Of a stretch of DNA of 64,000 nucleotides, positions 45,282-54,670 are shown piece after piece (within the stretch, counting starts at the first letter, position 1; each line of letters begins with the position of its first letter). Position numbers and translations under genes: made by a program. Under the pieces are notes generated by a model, which was given only the letters and a program-made list of their open reading frames with translations, was not told the DNA's origin and ran no database searches. This DNA comes from Frateuria soli (lineage in GTDB: Bacteria; Pseudomonadota; Gammaproteobacteria; Xanthomonadales; Rhodanobacteraceae), in NCBI RefSeq assembly GCF_021117385.1, contig NZ_CP088252.1:2170001-2234000 (forward strand), in the 5' to 3' direction.

Positions 45282-45627
45282 TCAGGCCTTGCGCAGGAAG
45301 CAGGTCTTCGGGACCAACCCCTTGATCCTGTCGGAGTTGCCATCGACGTGTTCGGCATCGTCCGCAACCAGGCGGATGTTGCGGATCGGGCTGCCCTGCT
45401 TGAGCGGGATCGCGCTGCCGTGAACCTTCAGATCCTTGATGACGACCACGCTGTCTCCCTTTGCGGGCGGGTTGCCGTTGCAGTCGCGCACGACGGGCTC
45501 TGCCGCGGCCGAGCTTCCGGCCTCCTCGCCCGCCACCCACTCGTGCGCGCAGTGCGGGCAGACGAACTGGCTGCCATCCGGGCAGGTGTCGTCGAGCGCA
45601 ACGGGGGCAGGAAGGAAAGGCAGGCAT
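45282..45627 (-). pseudogene. phnA: PhnA/YjdM zinc-ribbon protein split by a 2-bp deletion
   Basis: PhnA-family proteins have an N-terminal zinc ribbon and an SH3-like C-terminal domain. The frame from ATG 45627 (GGAG nine bases upstream) reads MPAFPSCPRCA, the first zinc Cys pair. The rest lies in another frame: LDDTCPDGSQFVCPHCAHEW, then GDSVVVIKDLKVHGSA to the stop at 45282. The two join if a GC dinucleotide is restored in the run at 45594-45599 (TGCGCTCGAC to TGCGCGCTCGAC). The full product would be about 115 aa, the family size. As read, the first zinc pair is lost. True mutation or sequencing indel is undecided. Confidence 0.8.
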
Positions 45628-45889
45628 GGCCAGCCACTCCAGGAAGTCGTCGTCGCTGCAGGCCTGCCTGCGCTTCGATGACGCACCCGACGCGGCGGCC
45701 CCGTTCCTCTCGATGCGGATGCCTATACCGGGGACCGACGTTCTCGTCGACGCCGCGCACCCGAAGGTGCCCGGCGCGGCCGTGACTCCGCCGCGGCCAC
45801 GGCCCGGGGCGACCATGCGACGCAGTGGAACCGGGGCAGGCTGGGCGTGCGCCCGGTGCTCGCCCTGCCCTTCCGCCGCGTGCCGTTGC

Positions 45890-47194
45890 TCAGCCGAACG
45901 GCTGCTCGATGGACGGGCTTTGCGGCGTGAACCAGCGCGCGCCGTCGGCGGTGACGTGCATGTCGTCCTCCAGCCGCACGCCGAACTCGCCGGGAATGTA
46001 GATTCCCGGCTCGTCGCTGAAGGTCATGCCCGGTTCGATCCGGCGCGTATTGCCCTGCACGAGGTAATACCACTCGTGCATGTCCATCCCGATGCCGTGG
46101 CCGAGGCGGTGCGAGAAATACGTGTAGCCGGGTCCGTACCCGGCATCCACGATCACCTTGCGCGCCGCGGCGTCGACCGACTCCATCGTCGCCCCCGGAC
46201 GCGCGGCGGCGAGCGCCGCCTGCTGCGCCTTGCGCACGATGTCGAACACCCGCTTCATCTTGTCGCTGGCCTTGCCCAGCGTGAAGGTGCGGGTGAGGTC
46301 GCTCATGTAGCCCTCCACGTAGCAGCCATCGTCCAGCATCACCGGCGTGCCCTCGCGGATCACCTGCGGCTCGCGCGAGCCATGCGGCTGCGCGGTGTAG
46401 CTGCCGACGTTGATGCTGGCATCGCCACGCAGGCCCATGCGCGCGTAGCCGGCGTCCACCCACGAGGCGATGTGCTGCTGGGTCATGCCCGGCTCCAGCC
46501 CCTGCCAGATCGCCTTGTACAGCGCCAGCGTGGCGTTGCACGCCACCTGCATCAGCGCCAGTTCCGCGGGGCTCTTGATCGCGCGGCAGCCGGCCGTGAC
46601 CGGCGTGGCCGGAACCAGCCGGGCCTGCGGCATGGCCTGCGCGAGGCCGGTGCTCCGGAAGAACGGCACCTTGTCCCCGACACCCAGCACGCCGGTGCCG
46701 GCGCGCTTCTCGCGCATCACCTGCGCGACCAGCGCATAGGGGCTCTCGTTCTCCTGCCAGGTGCGCACGTCGTGGCCGAAGCGGATCTGCTCCAGCGCGC
46801 GAGCGCGCTCGAACGCCGGCACGATGTACACCGGGTCGCCCGAGCGCGGCAGCAACATTCCCATCAGGCGCTCGCTGGTCCACCAGCGCATGCCGGTGAA
46901 GTAGTCCAGCGTGGTGCCGCCGTCGAGGTAGATCGCATCCATCCCGGCCCGGCCCATCAGCTCCTGCGCCTTCGCCAGCCGGGCGCGGCGCTCGTCGTCC
47001 GTGATCGGCACGATCTGCGACGTGACCGACTCGAGGGCAAGGATGGAAGGCGGCAGCTTGATGCCGCCCGGTCCCGCTCCGGATGCGGCGGCGCCCGTGC
47101 CCAGCACCGCCACCGGCAAGGCCGCGGCACCGAGCGCCGTGGTCTGCAGGAAGCGGCGGCGGCCGGGGTGCATCACGTCGTCAGGGGAACTCAT
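45890..47194 (-). CDS. Tat-exported M24 aminopeptidase (Xaa-Pro-like)
   Basis: 434 aa. The N-terminus has a twin-arginine signal (PGRRRFLQTTALGAAALPVA), so the enzyme folds, probably with metals, before export. A creatinase-like N-domain follows (to about 200), then the pita-bread M24 domain with LDDGCYVEGYMSDLTRTF (two Asp), GHGIGMDMHE (His), FSDEPGIYIPGEF (Glu) and VRLEDDMHV (Glu): all five metal ligands. The substrate is probably an Xaa-Pro peptide. It diverges from the M14 carboxypeptidase gene (242 bp), suggesting linked peptide use. Confidence 0.92.
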   Translation of the reverse strand: MSSPDDVMHPGRRRFLQTTALGAAALPVAVLGTGAAASGAGPGGIKLPPSILALESVTSQIVPITDDERRARLAKAQELMGRAGMDAIYLDGGTTLDYFTGMRWWTSERLMGMLLPRSGDPVYIVPAFERARALEQIRFGHDVRTWQENESPYALVAQVMREKRAGTGVLGVGDKVPFFRSTGLAQAMPQARLVPATPVTAGCRAIKSPAELALMQVACNATLALYKAIWQGLEPGMTQQHIASWVDAGYARMGLRGDASINVGSYTAQPHGSREPQVIREGTPVMLDDGCYVEGYMSDLTRTFTLGKASDKMKRVFDIVRKAQQAALAAARPGATMESVDAAARKVIVDAGYGPGYTYFSHRLGHGIGMDMHEWYYLVQGNTRRIEPGMTFSDEPGIYIPGEFGVRLEDDMHVTADGARWFTPQSPSIEQPFG

Positions 47195-47436
47195 GGGCTC
47201 GATCTCGTCCAGGGCAAGAGGCCCAATTCAGCACGATGACGGGGTGGTTCGCCACTGGCAAAAGGCAGGGCCCGACGCCGATCGCCCGATTCACCCGTTC
47301 CACACGGCGACGCGCGCAGTTTCGCGCCACCGTCGCCGCAGGGCGGCACCGGGCCCGACACGATCCGCGGAGTGCGGCGTCCCATGCCGCCCGGATCGCG
47401 GAACGCCAGGCCCCGCTGCGCAGGCAGGAGTCCATC

Positions 47437-49116
47437 ATGCGCAAGGCACTCGCACTTCTCGCGGCGGCCACGCTGGCCACGAACGCGCCGGCCGCGACAT
47501 CGGCCGACGAGACGCTGTTCTTCGTCACGATTCATTACGCCAGCCGCGCGCAGCTGCAGGAAATCGCCTCTCGCTTCCAGCACCTGGCCGTCAACGAAAA
47601 GACGCACACGATCGGCGTGGAAGCGACACAGGAGGAACTGGACGAACTGCGCCTCGACGGCTTCGAGGCGTCGATCGACGAGCGCGCGACACGCCGCATG
47701 CGCCAGTCCGAGGCGAACTTGCCGGGGAGAGGTCCCGGCATCGGACCGGCCACCATTCCCGGCTACTCCTGCTACCGGACGGTCGAGGAAACCTACGCGA
47801 CGATGGACCAGTTGGCGCAGGCGCATCCGTCGCTGGCGGAGGTCGTCGACATCGGCCCGAGCTGGCTGGAGAACGCGGTCCCGGGCACCGGCCACCGGAT
47901 GCGCGCACTGGAACTGGGCAACCGCGCGGCCGGGTCGGCCAGCAAGCCGGCGATGGTGGTGGTCGCGTCGATCCACGCGCGCGAATACACCCCGGCCGAG
48001 CTGCTGACGCGTTTCGCCGAAGGCCTGGTCAACGGCTACGGGACCGATCCCGAAGCGACGTGGCTGCTGGACAACTTCCGTTTCCACCTCGTGATGCAGG
48101 GCAACCCCGATGGCCGGGTCAAGGCCGAGAGCGGGCTGTCCTGGCGCAAGAACGTCGACGACACCAACGGCAACTGCAGCGCGACCAGCTACGGCGTCGA
48201 CCTCAACCGCAACTTTCCGTTCCTGTGGCACGGCGCGCCGGGCGGCTCCACCGGCGACGCCTGCGCCGGCTCCTATCGCGGCCCGTCGAGCCTGTCCGAA
48301 GCCGAATCGCAGGCGCTGCTGCGCTACGTTGCCGGCACGCCCGACCCGAACGGCGTGTACCGCGGCGGCGCGCTCGCCGACCGGCGCGAGGACACGACAG
48401 GCAGCGTCGCACCAGCCGATTACCAGGGCCTGTTCCTGGACCTGCACAGCTACAGCAAGGCGGTGATGTGGCCCTGGTCCTACACGACCGGCAAGCCGCC
48501 CAACCTCGCCGCCCTGCGGACGTTCGGCCGGCGACTGGCCTGGTACAACGGCTACACGCCCAAGCAGTGGTCGCGTCTGTACCTCGCGGACGGCACCGAC
48601 ACGGACGCGATGTACGGCCTGCTGGGCGCGCCGAGCTACACGATCGAGATGGGCGTGGCGTTCTTCGAGAGCTGCGCGACGTTCGAAAGCTCGACGCTGC
48701 CGAAGAACCTGCAGGCGCTGCGCTTCGCCGCGCGCAACCTCTGGGCGCCCTACCGCTACCCGTCCGGCCCGACCACCACCAGGCTGAGCGTGTCGCCAAC
48801 GTTGGTCGCGGCGGGCACGCCGGTCACGATCAGCGCGGCGCTCAACGACAAGCGCTTCAGCCAGAGCAATGGCACCGAAGCCGTGCAGGCGATCCGCTCC
48901 GCCGCCGCCTTCCTCGACCAGGCGCCATGGGCCGACGACGCCAGCGGCCACCCCATGAAGCCCAGCGACGGCCGCTACGACGAAACCATCGAGCCGACCA
49001 CCCTGCGCCTGGCCACTGACGGACTGGCACCAGGCCGCCACGTCGTCTTCGTGCAGGGCACCGATGCGAGCGGGAGCGCGGGCACACCGCAGGCGGTCTA
49101 TTTCACCGTGCAGTAG
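47437..49116 (+). CDS. Secreted M14 zinc carboxypeptidase
   Basis: 559 aa. Signal peptide MRKALALLAAATLATNAPA; a small propeptide-like domain; then the M14 catalytic domain with zinc ligands His180 and Glu183 (SIHAREYTPAEL) and His337 (LDLHSYSKAVMWPW), and catalytic Glu404 (YTIEMGVAFFE). GVDLNRNFPF is the conserved substrate-binding Asn-Arg. A C-terminal beta domain (about 450-559) may bind substrate or the cell surface. AGGAG precedes ATG 47437. It probably releases C-terminal amino acids from external peptides, beside the divergent M24 enzyme. Confidence 0.95.
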   Translation: MRKALALLAAATLATNAPAATSADETLFFVTIHYASRAQLQEIASRFQHLAVNEKTHTIGVEATQEELDELRLDGFEASIDERATRRMRQSEANLPGRGPGIGPATIPGYSCYRTVEETYATMDQLAQAHPSLAEVVDIGPSWLENAVPGTGHRMRALELGNRAAGSASKPAMVVVASIHAREYTPAELLTRFAEGLVNGYGTDPEATWLLDNFRFHLVMQGNPDGRVKAESGLSWRKNVDDTNGNCSATSYGVDLNRNFPFLWHGAPGGSTGDACAGSYRGPSSLSEAESQALLRYVAGTPDPNGVYRGGALADRREDTTGSVAPADYQGLFLDLHSYSKAVMWPWSYTTGKPPNLAALRTFGRRLAWYNGYTPKQWSRLYLADGTDTDAMYGLLGAPSYTIEMGVAFFESCATFESSTLPKNLQALRFAARNLWAPYRYPSGPTTTRLSVSPTLVAAGTPVTISAALNDKRFSQSNGTEAVQAIRSAAAFLDQAPWADDASGHPMKPSDGRYDETIEPTTLRLATDGLAPGRHVVFVQGTDASGSAGTPQAVYFTVQ

Positions 49117-49226
49117 GCGAAGGGCGATCGATGCGCACGTTGCCGAGCCGGGCTCGCACCGGTGCCTGCCCGGCGTTGGCGTACCACGCTTCCGACCGCA
49201 CCGATCACCGGCACCGCCCGCAACCG

Positions 49227-50357
49227 TCAGCCCTCCTGCACGCGCCCCGGGTTCGGATGGGACAACCTGAGCAGCCTGCCCACCAGGTCCGCCTGGCGGC
49301 GGGTCTGCGTCTTGTCGAACAGGGCGCGCAGCTGGGTGCGCACCGTGTTGCGCGTGACGCCGAGGCTGTCGGCCGCCTCCGACAGCGACAGGCCCTCCAG
49401 CAGGCGATTGGCCAGCAGCGCCTCGGCCGGCGTGAAGTCCCATTGCCACTGAAGCGCGCGCGGGTCCGCGACAGGCAGCGAGACCGCTTTCACGAAGCCG
49501 ATGGTGCAGGCCTGCGGTTCGGCCCACTGCTCGGCAGCCATGGGCGCGGCGGAGCACAGCCGGAGCATGCCCTGCAGCACGCCGCCGCGGTCGTGCAGCG
49601 CCATCACCGCCGGGGAAGCCTCGTCATCGAGCGTCGCCAGGAGCCGTTGCAGCCGGCGGTGGTCGGCCGGCCATGGAAGACGCACGCGGGCGTCCGGCTG
49701 GACGCGGAACAGGCGTTGCGCCTGCAGCGCCTGCGCCGCCAGGTTGGCGAACAGCACACGCCCGGACCGGCCGAGCAGCAGCACGCCATCGTGCATCAGG
49801 TCCAGCGCCTGCCGGAACTGCCGCGCAAGGCCGGGCGGAGGCCCGAGACGCCGCGCGAGCGCGTGTACCCGCTGCAGGTGCGGCAGCAGGCGGCGGGCGG
49901 CGGCAAGCTCGGCCTGGTCGTAGTAGCCGCCGGCCCAGTCGCGGTTCACGGTAAGCACCGCCACCTCGCCGGATGCGCCGCGTTCCATGCACAGCGCGAA
50001 ACCATGGCCGATACGCGCGTGCTGCATGAACTCGGCATGGAAGCGCGTGGCCCGCAGTTCCCGCTCCGCCATCAGGCCGCGGTCATCGGCCACGCCGCGC
50101 GCCACCAGCACGGTCGATCCCCGTTCGAACCAGGGGTGCTCCCCAGCCAGGGACTCGTAGCGCTCGAGCAGCCCCGGCTCGACTCCGATCGCCGCGCTGA
50201 CCTGGCCATGGCGCTGCGCCGGGTCGTGCGCCTGCACGGCGACGACGTGCGAGCGGAACACGCTGGCCAGGCTCTGCAGGAAGGGCGCCCAGTCCGGTGC
50301 CGCCAGGTCCATCCCGTACAACGCATCGAGGGCGGGTCGCAGATCGCAACGGTCCAT
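49227..50357 (-). CDS. LuxR-family regulator divergent from the PNGase A gene
   Basis: A 376-aa one-component regulator. The C-terminal LuxR helix-turn-helix is complete (FTPAEALLANRLLEGLSLSE; SLGVTRNTVRTQLRALFDKT). The N-terminal 290 residues contain two sensor-like modules; the second (LMHDGVLLLGRSGRVLFANL) is PAS-like. The ligand is unknown. Similar LuxR proteins in xanthomonads and rhizobia are orphan regulators. It is transcribed away from the PNGase A homologue with a 191-bp gap, so that gene is a likely target. GGAAGCGAG precedes ATG 50357. Confidence 0.9.
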   Translation of the reverse strand: MDRCDLRPALDALYGMDLAAPDWAPFLQSLASVFRSHVVAVQAHDPAQRHGQVSAAIGVEPGLLERYESLAGEHPWFERGSTVLVARGVADDRGLMAERELRATRFHAEFMQHARIGHGFALCMERGASGEVAVLTVNRDWAGGYYDQAELAAARRLLPHLQRVHALARRLGPPPGLARQFRQALDLMHDGVLLLGRSGRVLFANLAAQALQAQRLFRVQPDARVRLPWPADHRRLQRLLATLDDEASPAVMALHDRGGVLQGMLRLCSAAPMAAEQWAEPQACTIGFVKAVSLPVADPRALQWQWDFTPAEALLANRLLEGLSLSEAADSLGVTRNTVRTQLRALFDKTQTRRQADLVGRLLRLSHPNPGRVQEG

Positions 50358-50548
50358 CTCGCTTCCCCACGGCGGACTCGGCCGCCGGATGGCTCAGAGC
50401 GGCGCGACAGATAACGCACGCCGCCTGTGGATCGCGTGAAACGCGTCCGGACTTCATCCGTTCGGGTGATGCGATGCCGTGGCCCGCGGCGTACATCGCC
50501 ATGCCGGGTGGCCGCTGCGCGCCGCCCACCGGATCGAAGGAGTATCCC

Positions 50549-52402
50549 ATGGACAAGAAGAACACTCCCGTCCCGCTGCCGGCCGCCGCCGCTTCGCCCC
50601 CGGCCCTGCGCTGCGCGGCGACGCCAAACGGCATGGCAATGGCGAGCGGCGCCCGTGCAGGGCGCCGTGCTCTCGCGCGAGGCATCGCGTTGCTGATGCT
50701 GGCCCTGCCGCTTGCCGCGCCCGGCGCACCGCAGGCGGATACCACGCCGGTCGCGAGCGTCGACCCCGCGGTACCCACGCCCGCCGGTCGCCCCTGCGTG
50801 GTCGAGCTGTTCCGCAACCGCTCGCTGACGATCAGCTACGAGACGGTCGACTACACCTACGCGCCGCCGCCCGGATGCCCTGGCCCCTGGGCCAAGGTCG
50901 TGCTCAAGATGGATTTTGCCGGCAGCCGCGAGGACTACGCCGCCACGACCACCCTGCGGCTGGCAGGCGTGCCGCTGTTCCAGGGGGCCATGCCCGACTT
51001 CGACACCACCGCCACCTGGCACGCCCAGCGCGACGTGACCGACCAGTCCTTCCTGTTCACCCGGCCGCGCCACGGCCAGCTTTCCGGCCGGGAGGTGGAG
51101 TGGAACGGAGAGCGCCAGCCGCTGGTCGCCACCGCGCGCCTGTTCTTCTACCGTGCCACCGCCGCTGCGCCCGCGCCGGCCCATCCCGACGCGGTCTACG
51201 GCCTTGGCAGCGATACCGGCGGGGAGCTGCGCCTGCCGCACAACATCGTGCGCGCCTACCTCGACGTCTACAACGCGGCGCCCTGGTGGTTCACCTGCGT
51301 GCCCGACGCCGATCTGGCCCGCCGATGGCAGCTCGACTCGTCGCTGGCGCCAGGCGATGAGCGCAAACTCGGCATCTTCCCGCCCTCGCAGGGGTGCGGC
51401 GGTGGCAGCTTCGCGGAGGTCCGCGTGAGCATCGACGGCACCCCCGCGGGCGTGGCTCCGTACTTCCCGCGCCACGCACCCGACGCCAACTACATGTTCA
51501 CCACCGTGCTCGACCGGCCCGCACCGGCCCTGCAGATGCTGGACATCACGCCCTACCGCGTGGACCTGACCCCGTTCGCCGCCATCCTCAACGAGGCCGG
51601 TCCGCACCGGATCACGCTGCGCGGACGCGACCCGGTGGACGCACAGCTGCTGGTCTACCTGGACAAGAACCGCGCCCGCGTCGGCGGCGCGGTGACCCTC
51701 AACACGCTGGCCGGCAACCCGGCGCGACCGCGGGTGCGTGACACGCTGGCCGCCGCGAGCGACACGCTGGACGGCCGCATCGACACCCGCCACGACCGCA
51801 GCTTCCGGATCCGCGGCTACGTGGACACTTCCCGCGGCCGGCTCGTCACCACCGTCACCCAGGGCAGCCATTTCCGCAACACGCAGGACTTCCACCTGGT
51901 CGGCCTGGACAATGCGCGCTTCTACCGCCAGCACCTGCGCCTGCTCAGCACCGTCGACCGGCACAGCCGCACCATCCGCGGCGACACCGTGCTGCGCGAC
52001 GAGCGCCACCACGCAAGCTACCCGCTGACCTGGCAGTACGACATGGCCGGCGACGTGATCGTCGAAGACGGCGTGGAGAGCATCCCGCGCAAGGGAACGT
52101 TGAGCATCGACCAGGCGCGCAACGAGGACAGCACCCAGGCCCGCGCCGGCATGTCCTACGCCAGCCACCTGCGCGACAGCTTCACGGGTATCCACACCCG
52201 CAACATCGCCAAGGGCCGCGACCTCCAGTGGAACACGCTCATCCAGCGCAGCTTCCGCGACGACCAAGGCAGCTGTCGCGAAGCGACGCTGGGCACGGAA
52301 GGCGGAACCGTAGCCGCCAGGACCCGCGGCGAAGGGTGTCCGGGGAACACCAACCGCGTGCGCTGGTTTGCGCACCCGGATGGGTCGGCCAGGAGTTGGT
52401 GA
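50549..52402 (+). CDS. Exported peptide-N4-asparagine amidase A homologue (PNGase A)
   Basis: A 617-aa exported protein of the PNGase A family, best known from plants and fungi, where it removes N-glycans from glycopeptides. The leader is long (GRRALARGIALLMLALPLAA) and cleavage is likely near residue 60. Family blocks visible are CVVELFRNRSLTISYETVDY-like start, PGPWAKVVLKMDFAGSRE, FDTTATWHAQRDVTDQS, LPHNIVRAYLDVYNAA and FPPSQGCGGGSFAEVRVSI. GGAG lies seven bases before ATG 50549. A perfect terminator follows. With the M14 and GH enzymes it suits digestion of glycoproteins. Confidence 0.88.
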   Translation: MDKKNTPVPLPAAAASPPALRCAATPNGMAMASGARAGRRALARGIALLMLALPLAAPGAPQADTTPVASVDPAVPTPAGRPCVVELFRNRSLTISYETVDYTYAPPPGCPGPWAKVVLKMDFAGSREDYAATTTLRLAGVPLFQGAMPDFDTTATWHAQRDVTDQSFLFTRPRHGQLSGREVEWNGERQPLVATARLFFYRATAAAPAPAHPDAVYGLGSDTGGELRLPHNIVRAYLDVYNAAPWWFTCVPDADLARRWQLDSSLAPGDERKLGIFPPSQGCGGGSFAEVRVSIDGTPAGVAPYFPRHAPDANYMFTTVLDRPAPALQMLDITPYRVDLTPFAAILNEAGPHRITLRGRDPVDAQLLVYLDKNRARVGGAVTLNTLAGNPARPRVRDTLAAASDTLDGRIDTRHDRSFRIRGYVDTSRGRLVTTVTQGSHFRNTQDFHLVGLDNARFYRQHLRLLSTVDRHSRTIRGDTVLRDERHHASYPLTWQYDMAGDVIVEDGVESIPRKGTLSIDQARNEDSTQARAGMSYASHLRDSFTGIHTRNIAKGRDLQWNTLIQRSFRDDQGSCREATLGTEGGTVAARTRGEGCPGNTNRVRWFAHPDGSARSW

Positions 52403-52780
52403 GGCCAACGGACTGGCGCGGCACGGAAGCCACCAACGGGAAAGCCCCGCAACTGCGGGGCTTTTCCTCATGCACGCCACCACGCCAGCGCCAGGCCCGA
52501 ACCGGATTCCCCGGGCTCGCTTGTCATCACTCGCAACGAACCGCAGCAACCCGCAGGAACTCGCGCGCCATTGCCGCTGGCTAGACGCCGGCATCGCGCC
52601 GGATCCCCTACAAAAGCCACTGTCCTCGCCGCCCCAGGGGCGGGTCTTCGGCGATGACCGAACCCAGCGTGGCGGGCGGGAGCCGTTGCGGAATACCCTG
52701 TCGCCTGCCGCCCCGCGCGGCCCGGCCGGCACACCTTCGTTCGCTTGCCAGATGAGCTGACTTGCTAGGGACGGGTAGTC
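52403..52780. other. 378-bp intergenic region with terminator
   Basis: It begins with the PNGase A terminator at 52441 and then holds about 315 bp before the phosphoethanolamine transferase. I see no reading frame with a ribosome site. GCCGGCATCGCGCCGG near 52588 is a modest hairpin. The last part should hold the promoter of the next gene. Confidence 0.5.
52441..52465 (+). terminator. Rho-independent terminator of the PNGase A gene
   Basis: AAAGCCCCGC and GCGGGGCTTT form a perfect 10-bp stem with an AACT loop and end in TTTT, 38 bp after the PNGase A stop. This is the best intrinsic terminator in the window. Confidence 0.92.
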
Positions 52781-54529
52781 ATGAAACGACACGCGCTCGC
52801 TTCCGTGGTCGTGCTGGGCTTGCTGCTGATTGCGCCCAATATCGCCCTGGTATTCGCTAGCACGCAGATCACGAAGCTCCAGACGATGGCCGCCAGCCTC
52901 ATGGTGCCTGCGGCCCTCCTGCTGGGTTATTTCGCGATCCTGGGACATCGCCCCTGGCTGGCATGCCTGCTGATGGCGCCCTTCGCTGCGCTCGTTCCCG
53001 TCGTCACCCTCTATATCCTTCGCTATCGAACGCCGATTACCGATGCGGTACTGGGCACCGTGGCGGCAACCAACCCCGAGGAGGCCGCCGCCTTCCTCGG
53101 CCCCTGGCTGTGGGCCCTGATCGTCCTGTCCCTGGTCGCGGGCGTGCTCGCGGTCGTCGCCGGCCGGCTGAGCGTGCGCGCCGGCCTGCAGCTGGCCACC
53201 TCGCGGCGCCTGCGTGCCGCGCTGACCGCACTGGCATTGGCCCTGGCCATAACGCTCATGGGCTTGCAGGCTGCCGCCGACCGCGTCCCGCCCGAATCAG
53301 GCACGGCAGCGGCAGGTGGCGTCGGGGCGAGCGTGCTCCAGCTCGTGCGCAACAGCTATCCGTTCGGGATCCCCCTCGCGCTGCGCGCCTGGTGGGACGA
53401 CCACGTTCGCCTGCAGGTCGCCATGGCGGAAACGCAGGATTTCAGCTTCCATCCCCGCCGCGCCGCCCATGCAGCCCAACGACAGATATACGTGCTGGTG
53501 ATCGGCGAAAGCAGCCGGCGCGACCATTGGCAACTGTTCGGCTACGACCGCCCCACCAACCCCGAGCTGTCACGGACCAGGCACCTGATTCCGATCTCCG
53601 ACATGGTTTCGGCATGGCCGATAACGATCGGTGCGGTACCTTCCATGCTGACACGCACGCCGGCGCAACGGGGGCTGTCCGATCCCATTCCCGAGCGCTC
53701 GGTAGTCGGGCTCATGCGGGAAGCCGGCTTCGATACCTGGTGGATTTCGACGCAGAGTTCGGCAGGCCAATGGAGTTCGCCCGTCACCCGCTACGCCCAT
53801 GAGGCACGGCATGTCGACTGGCTCTACCTGCAAAGGTACGACAGCAGCCTCACCCGGACGCTTGCCACGGTGGTGCGCCAATCGAGCGGCGACCTCTTCG
53901 TGGTCCTGCACATGATGGGAAGCCACGCCACTTACGCCAGCCGGTATCCGCGGGACTTCGCGTATTTCGGGACGCCGGTCCGCAATCGCGAAGCGCTCGA
54001 ACCGGGTTACCGGCAGATCATCGACAGCTACGACAACAGCGTCCGCTACACCGACCACATACTGCGCCGGGTGATCGACATCCTCGACCAGTCCCATTCG
54101 ATTGCGGCCATGTGGTACCAGTCCGACCACGGTGAAACGCTGCCCACGGCAACCTGCCCCCTGTCCGAACACGGCCACGGCTCTCGCCACGAGTTTCCGG
54201 TGCCGGCGCTCTTCTGGTACTCGGACGCCTATGCGCGGGCCTTTCCGCAGCACGTTGCGACGCTGCGGAGCAACGCGGACAAGCGCGCGAGCAGCGCCGA
54301 TACCTTCGCCACGCTTGCCGACATGGCCGGTGTCGATTTCCCGACCCACGACCGCTCGCGCAGCCTGTTCAGCCCGGCATGGCGGTACCAGCCGCGCCTT
54401 GTGCATCCCGAATGGCAGGGGCCGAACACCTGGGTCGACTACGACGACGCCGACCTGGGCAACGGTTGCGAAGCGGTGCGGAGCCGGGCCCGCCCCGGCT
54501 CAGGCCGGATCGGGGCGAGACCCGACTGA
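52781..54529 (+). CDS. Phosphoethanolamine transferase (EptA/CptA-like)
   Basis: A 582-aa inner-membrane enzyme that moves phosphoethanolamine to lipid A or core sugars, lowering negative charge and sensitivity to cationic peptides. Five N-terminal hydrophobic segments (to about 175) precede the periplasmic sulfatase-fold domain with VLVIGESSRRDHWQLFGYDR (metal Glu), nucleophile Thr282 in WPITIGAVPSML, and MWYQSDHGETLP (Asp-His). The cysteine count is lower than in EptA, so some disulfides differ. Lipid A or another target cannot be separated by sequence. It is a single gene. Confidence 0.92.
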   Translation: MKRHALASVVVLGLLLIAPNIALVFASTQITKLQTMAASLMVPAALLLGYFAILGHRPWLACLLMAPFAALVPVVTLYILRYRTPITDAVLGTVAATNPEEAAAFLGPWLWALIVLSLVAGVLAVVAGRLSVRAGLQLATSRRLRAALTALALALAITLMGLQAAADRVPPESGTAAAGGVGASVLQLVRNSYPFGIPLALRAWWDDHVRLQVAMAETQDFSFHPRRAAHAAQRQIYVLVIGESSRRDHWQLFGYDRPTNPELSRTRHLIPISDMVSAWPITIGAVPSMLTRTPAQRGLSDPIPERSVVGLMREAGFDTWWISTQSSAGQWSSPVTRYAHEARHVDWLYLQRYDSSLTRTLATVVRQSSGDLFVVLHMMGSHATYASRYPRDFAYFGTPVRNREALEPGYRQIIDSYDNSVRYTDHILRRVIDILDQSHSIAAMWYQSDHGETLPTATCPLSEHGHGSRHEFPVPALFWYSDAYARAFPQHVATLRSNADKRASSADTFATLADMAGVDFPTHDRSRSLFSPAWRYQPRLVHPEWQGPNTWVDYDDADLGNGCEAVRSRARPGSGRIGARPD

Positions 54530-54588
54530 GGACCACGGCAAAGCAGGCCAGAGTGCCCGCGCACCGCACCGCCGCCGGAGGACTCTTG

Positions 54589-54602
54589 TTGACCTGCATC
54601 AA
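54589..54602. promoter_or_regulatory. FNR/ANR-like box upstream of the flavodoxin gene
   Basis: TTGAC-CTGC-ATCAA matches TTGAT-N4-ATCAA at nine of ten positions. Its centre lies about 75 bp before the start of the flavodoxin-like gene, close to the spacing seen for the box upstream of the HMA-like gene. Confidence 0.42.
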
Positions 54603-54670
54603 CTGCGCAGGCACGCCGCCGTCCCAGCATGGCCGCCAAGACCACCTCGCCAGACGCAGAGGAGCGCGCC

